In this document: positions 4,235 through 6,710 of the stretch, piece by piece
Position numbering within the stretch: position 1 is the first letter of the stretch
How the letters are laid out: the number at the start of each line of letters is the position of its first letter
Origin: Dehalococcoidia bacterium
GTDB lineage: Bacteria; Chloroflexota; Dehalococcoidia; Dehalococcoidales; BS750m-G39
NCBI GenBank assembly: GCA_030616265.1
Contig: JAUWXS010000033.1
Span: forward strand, 1-6,710
Direction of reading: 5' to 3'
DNA length: 6,710 nt
Translations under genes and position numbers: made by a program
The notes under the pieces: generated by a model
Told to the model about the DNA's origin: nothing
The model's input: only the letters and a program-made list of their open reading frames with translations
Databases searched by the model: none

Positions 4235-6322
4235 ATGAAATCTATTTTGGGGCAATCACAGCGCCACTTAAAGTGGGCTGCCGGGTGGAAAGGTCGTCTG
4301 CTTGTTACCTTTCTGGTCATCTTCCTGAGCACTCTGTTCTTCGCCACTCCGGCTGCGGCAGCACCCACCATCTTTCCTTCAACTTTGCCCTCAGGTCAGG
4401 TTGGCGTCCTTTATTCGGCGACTCTGGTCGCTGCGCCAATCACTCCTCCTACTACTTGGGCTATAACTAGCGGCTCCTTGCCACCGGGACTAACTTTGGC
4501 TGCAGCTACGGGGGCTATCTCGGGTACTCCAACTGTGGCGGGGACGCACACTTTTTTTGTGCAGGTCACTGATGCCACCGGGCCCTCGCCCCAACAAGGC
4601 TTCTCCATAACTATAGCCGAGGTGCCGATAACCTTCACCACCACCACCCTGCTCGGTGCCTCGGAAGGCACCAGTTATACACAATATATCATTGTCAGCG
4701 GCGGTAACTCCCCCTATACCTTCAGCCTGGTTAGCGGTGCGTTGCCCTCGGGTTTAACCCTGGATGCTACCAACGGCATCATTCTGGGCACCCCGCCTAA
4801 CGGTTCTGCCGGCACTTATGTTTTCACCATCCAGGTCACCGATAGTTCTACTACACCCCTCACCGCTCAGCGTTCCTTCAGCCTCGTTGTTGAAGCGGGC
4901 TACTATCAATCGGTGATTATGGTGAGCGTCACTCTATCTGCTGGCGAGACCAGTATCTATGTGGATGGCATACCGGTGGCAACACTGGAGGGTGGGGAGA
5001 CACTCACCCGGAGCTTTGCCGTGGACGACGAACCGATTATAACCGTTGACGCCATGGTCTCCAGCCCGGCCCGTTCCGATGTCAGGTATATCGCCGATGA
5101 AGACGAAATAGTGGTTGACGAGGATAATCCCGATGCCACTTTTAGCTATACCACCGAGTATTATATCGACCTCTCGACCAACCCGGCTCAGATAACAACC
5201 CTGACCGGCGCCGACTGGTTTGAGGTAGGTGAATTCATAGAAGCCACCGCTCCGGTCCAGATTGATGAGTCAACCGACACCCAGTACCGCTTTGCCTACT
5301 GGTTATTGCCTGATGGCGATGAGGATGTCAACGAAGACCTGGACTGGAGGGTTACTGCGCCGGGAAGGGCAACCGCCACCTATGACACCTATTACCTGCT
5401 GACGGTGACCTCCGCCGAGGGCGAAGTGGATGGCGGTGGTTGGTATAAGGCTGGGACTGCCGCCGACTGGGGCGTTGACCCGCCCGAGGCTTCCATGTCG
5501 GGCCTGTTCGGTTTCTTAGGGGGCAAGCTGGAGCCGGCCAGCGCCACCGGCAGCGAGGTCATGAATGCCCCCAGGACAGTCACGGTAAGCTGGAGCTCTA
5601 ACTACACTATGCCGGTGGTATATATTTCCCTGTTTGTCCTTGCCTTAATCGTGGCCGCTATTATAATCTACCGTCGCTTGCGTCCGCCGAAGCCCAAGCC
5701 AGTGGCGGCGCCCGCCCCGCCGACCATCGTGCTTATAGATGGAAAACTAGGCCCCGGAACCACCAAGGAGCAACTAGTGGATCAATTCAAGCAGCTCCTT
5801 CAGAAATATGAAGATGAAGTCGGCACCTCGGAAGGTGAAGGGTTTCCTGAGGCAAAGCTCATAACGGCGGCACCAGGAGTAGCCCCAGCCAAAGAAGCGG
5901 CAGTCTGTGGCCACACTTCGAAAAAGCTGCTGCGGACGGTAGTGGGTAAATGGCATAAGACTGAGGAAGAGGTCGTACCACCTGACAAAAAGACGGGCAC
6001 CAAAGGTATTTCCATCAAGACAATCTGGGCACGGGATATTTACAAAGAATGGGAAGTCTCCGCCTGCTCTCTACCCCAGGGGCATAGTGGCAATCATCAT
6101 GTTACCACAACTAAAGGCTATACTCTAGAGGATACTGTCACCGAAGAACTGTCTTACAGTGCCAAGCAGAAAACCACACCCCCGAAGCCTCACTTCACCG
6201 ATGAACTACCTGTAGTAGATGTAGCTCCCCACCAGATTATACCGTCTGACCAAGATACTCCTGATGACGAGGCTATTACCCCTGACGAAATTATACCCCC
6301 GGACCAAGCAGAAGAAGATTAG
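4235..6322 (+). CDS. Multi-domain surface protein: signal peptide, two putative Ig domains, InlB-like modules, one membrane helix, cytoplasmic Cys/His tail
   Basis: 695 aa from ATG 4235. Residues 1-43 are a signal peptide (basic start, core LLVTFLVIFLSTLFFA, end TPAAAA). Residues 43-128 and 130-221 are two He_PIG-type putative Ig domains, with GSLPPGLTL then SGTPT in the first and GALPSGLTL then LGTPP in the second. Residues 223-305 are an unassigned acidic beta-like segment. Residues 306-385 and 385-455 resemble divergent InlB B-repeats (YYIDLSTNP, DTQYRFAYW; YYLLTVTS, GGGWYKAGT). A membrane helix spans about 458-479, followed by RRLRPPKPKP, a positive-inside stop-transfer. The remaining 215 residues should be cytoplasmic, with Cys558, His560, Cys611, His617, His621 and His622, and an acidic tail with IIPSDQ/IIPPDQ repeats. 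It probably binds something outside and has an inner partner, but no enzyme is recognised. Alternative starts at TTG 4190 and ATG 4217 are less likely: the TTG falls in the -35 box, and only 4235 has a spaced AGGA (4225-4228). Confidence 0.75.
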   Translation: MKSILGQSQRHLKWAAGWKGRLLVTFLVIFLSTLFFATPAAAAPTIFPSTLPSGQVGVLYSATLVAAPITPPTTWAITSGSLPPGLTLAAATGAISGTPTVAGTHTFFVQVTDATGPSPQQGFSITIAEVPITFTTTTLLGASEGTSYTQYIIVSGGNSPYTFSLVSGALPSGLTLDATNGIILGTPPNGSAGTYVFTIQVTDSSTTPLTAQRSFSLVVEAGYYQSVIMVSVTLSAGETSIYVDGIPVATLEGGETLTRSFAVDDEPIITVDAMVSSPARSDVRYIADEDEIVVDEDNPDATFSYTTEYYIDLSTNPAQITTLTGADWFEVGEFIEATAPVQIDESTDTQYRFAYWLLPDGDEDVNEDLDWRVTAPGRATATYDTYYLLTVTSAEGEVDGGGWYKAGTAADWGVDPPEASMSGLFGFLGGKLEPASATGSEVMNAPRTVTVSWSSNYTMPVVYISLFVLALIVAAIIIYRRLRPPKPKPVAAPAPPTIVLIDGKLGPGTTKEQLVDQFKQLLQKYEDEVGTSEGEGFPEAKLITAAPGVAPAKEAAVCGHTSKKLLRTVVGKWHKTEEEVVPPDKKTGTKGISIKTIWARDIYKEWEVSACSLPQGHSGNHHVTTTKGYTLEDTVTEELSYSAKQKTTPPKPHFTDELPVVDVAPHQIIPSDQDTPDDEAITPDEIIPPDQAEED
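4361..4897 (+). repeat. Tandem putative-Ig (He_PIG-like) domain pair within the surface protein
   Basis: Two consecutive domains of about 86 and 92 residues share the family signature: an LPxGLTL turn, then GxIxGTP, then a G-T-(Y/H)-x-F-x-(V/I)-Q-V-T-D strand. The shared VQVTD/IQVTD ends make the duplication clear in the protein; at the DNA level the copies are well diverged. Such domains are generally extracellular and binding or spacing modules. Confidence 0.7.
5906..6100 (+). other. Cytoplasmic Cys/His cluster region of the surface protein
   Basis: This segment encodes C-G-H about 53 residues before ACSLPQGHSGNHH (residues 558-622 from ATG 4235). The second half, C-x-L-P-x-G-H-x-G-x-H-H, looks like a compact metal-binding turn. 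Together with Cys558 and His560 it could supply four or more ligands. Metal binding is inferred only from the residue pattern. Between the two halves lies a Lys/Glu/Trp-rich stretch that I do not recognise. Confidence 0.4.
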
Positions 6323-6527
6323 CCTTAAACCTGGATTTTGGAAGGGCGGTTAAACATTACCTCATGCTTAGAGTCAACATTAAGCCAGAATGTGCAGTAG
6401 TCTCGTCCCCTGCTTTGTGCTTGTTCTTACGTAGACACCGGGGAGCTTCAAAAGAAGACCTTCATATTACCGTATGTTAAGTTTCGATTAACCCGCGGCG
6501 TTCTCTTCCGCCAACTTACTCCTTGAT
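6323..6527. other. Convergent intergenic region with no recognised gene
   Basis: The region lies between the plus-strand surface gene and the stop of the minus-strand gene at the right edge. It contains only short hairpins: GCGG/CCGC around 6495-6511, and CTCCT/AGGAG at 6519-6534, the latter overlapping the minus-strand stop codon. None is followed by a T-tract, so I do not call a terminator. A 38-codon plus-strand ORF at 6364-6480 lacks a ribosome binding site and is not called. Confidence 0.5.
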
Positions 6528-6710
6528 TTAGGAGAGCGTTATCGTCCAGGTTATGGTCAGCGAGTCATCAGTGGCAAGCGTAACTGAAGTAAAATTGTTT
6601 GCCGCCATAAGGTTGTTGTCGCTCTGTAGTGTAACAAGCCACTGTAGACCGGTCATCTGGACAGTAACCGCTCCCGTCGCCGTGAATGTCTTTGTTATCG
6701 TCCATACCCC
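6528..6710 (-). CDS. C-terminal part of an unrecognised beta-rich protein (5' end cut by the window edge)
   Basis: The last 60 codons of an open frame enter from the right edge and end in TAA at 6530-6528. The residues include VWTITKTFTATGAVTVQM, a LQWLVTLQSDNN segment, and an ending SLTITWTITLS. Alternating hydrophobic and Thr/Ser residues predict several beta strands, as in C-terminal domains of some phage or surface structural proteins; that resemblance is general and not proof. WTIT occurs near both ends of the visible part, suggesting strand pairing or a small internal repeat. No start codon is in view. The frame is convergent with the surface-protein gene. I do not recognise the protein. 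Confidence 0.6.
   Translation of the reverse strand, partial: GVWTITKTFTATGAVTVQMTGLQWLVTLQSDNNLMAANNFTSVTLATDDSLTITWTITLS

Noticed and set aside
6364..6480. 38-codon plus-strand ORF in the convergent gap
   Set aside because: There is no ribosome binding site, no recognisable composition, and the length is within chance.

Overview
The window looks like a bacterial chromosome segment. The gene set (ADP-forming acyl-CoA synthetase alpha subunit, membrane-anchored polymer-forming beta-helix protein, thioredoxin reductase, secreted putative-Ig protein, small zinc-ribbon protein) and the fairly GC-rich coding sequence are reminiscent of uncultured Chloroflexota (Dehalococcoidia-like) genomes. That placement is inference from gene content, not proven by any marker. 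I see no rRNA, tRNA, CRISPR array, transposase or integrase.

Left arm, minus strand (1-1915). An ADP-forming acyl-CoA synthetase alpha subunit (461-1915, TTG start, strong Shine-Dalgarno) is followed downstream by a 134-bp gap, a doubtful 29-codon ORF (237-326), and a zinc-ribbon protein that starts at 230 and runs off the left edge. The 29-codon ORF is in the same frame as the zinc-ribbon gene and is separated from it by two stop codons.

Centre, plus strand (1916-4146). A 145-bp divergent intergenic region carries an extended -10 promoter (TGCTATAAT). It drives a 376-aa secreted/membrane beta-helix protein of the bactofilin-like 'polymer-forming' type. A complete NADPH-type thioredoxin reductase follows after 22 bp with its own ribosome binding site, probably in the same operon.

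Right arm (4147-6710). A good sigma70-type promoter (TTGACG, 17 bp, TACAAT) lies immediately before a 695-aa plus-strand surface protein. This protein has a signal peptide, two putative Ig (He_PIG-like) domains, two InlB-like beta modules, one membrane helix, and a cytoplasmic part with a Cys/His cluster and an acidic repeated tail. A 205-bp convergent gap then separates it from the C-terminal 60 codons of a minus-strand beta-rich protein of unknown function that continues off the right edge.

Functionally, the two large plus-strand structural genes both suggest cell-envelope or surface roles. The synthetase and reductase are ordinary metabolic and redox genes. I do not see a convincing new multi-gene system. 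The best lead is the multi-domain surface protein with an unfamiliar cytoplasmic Cys/His region.
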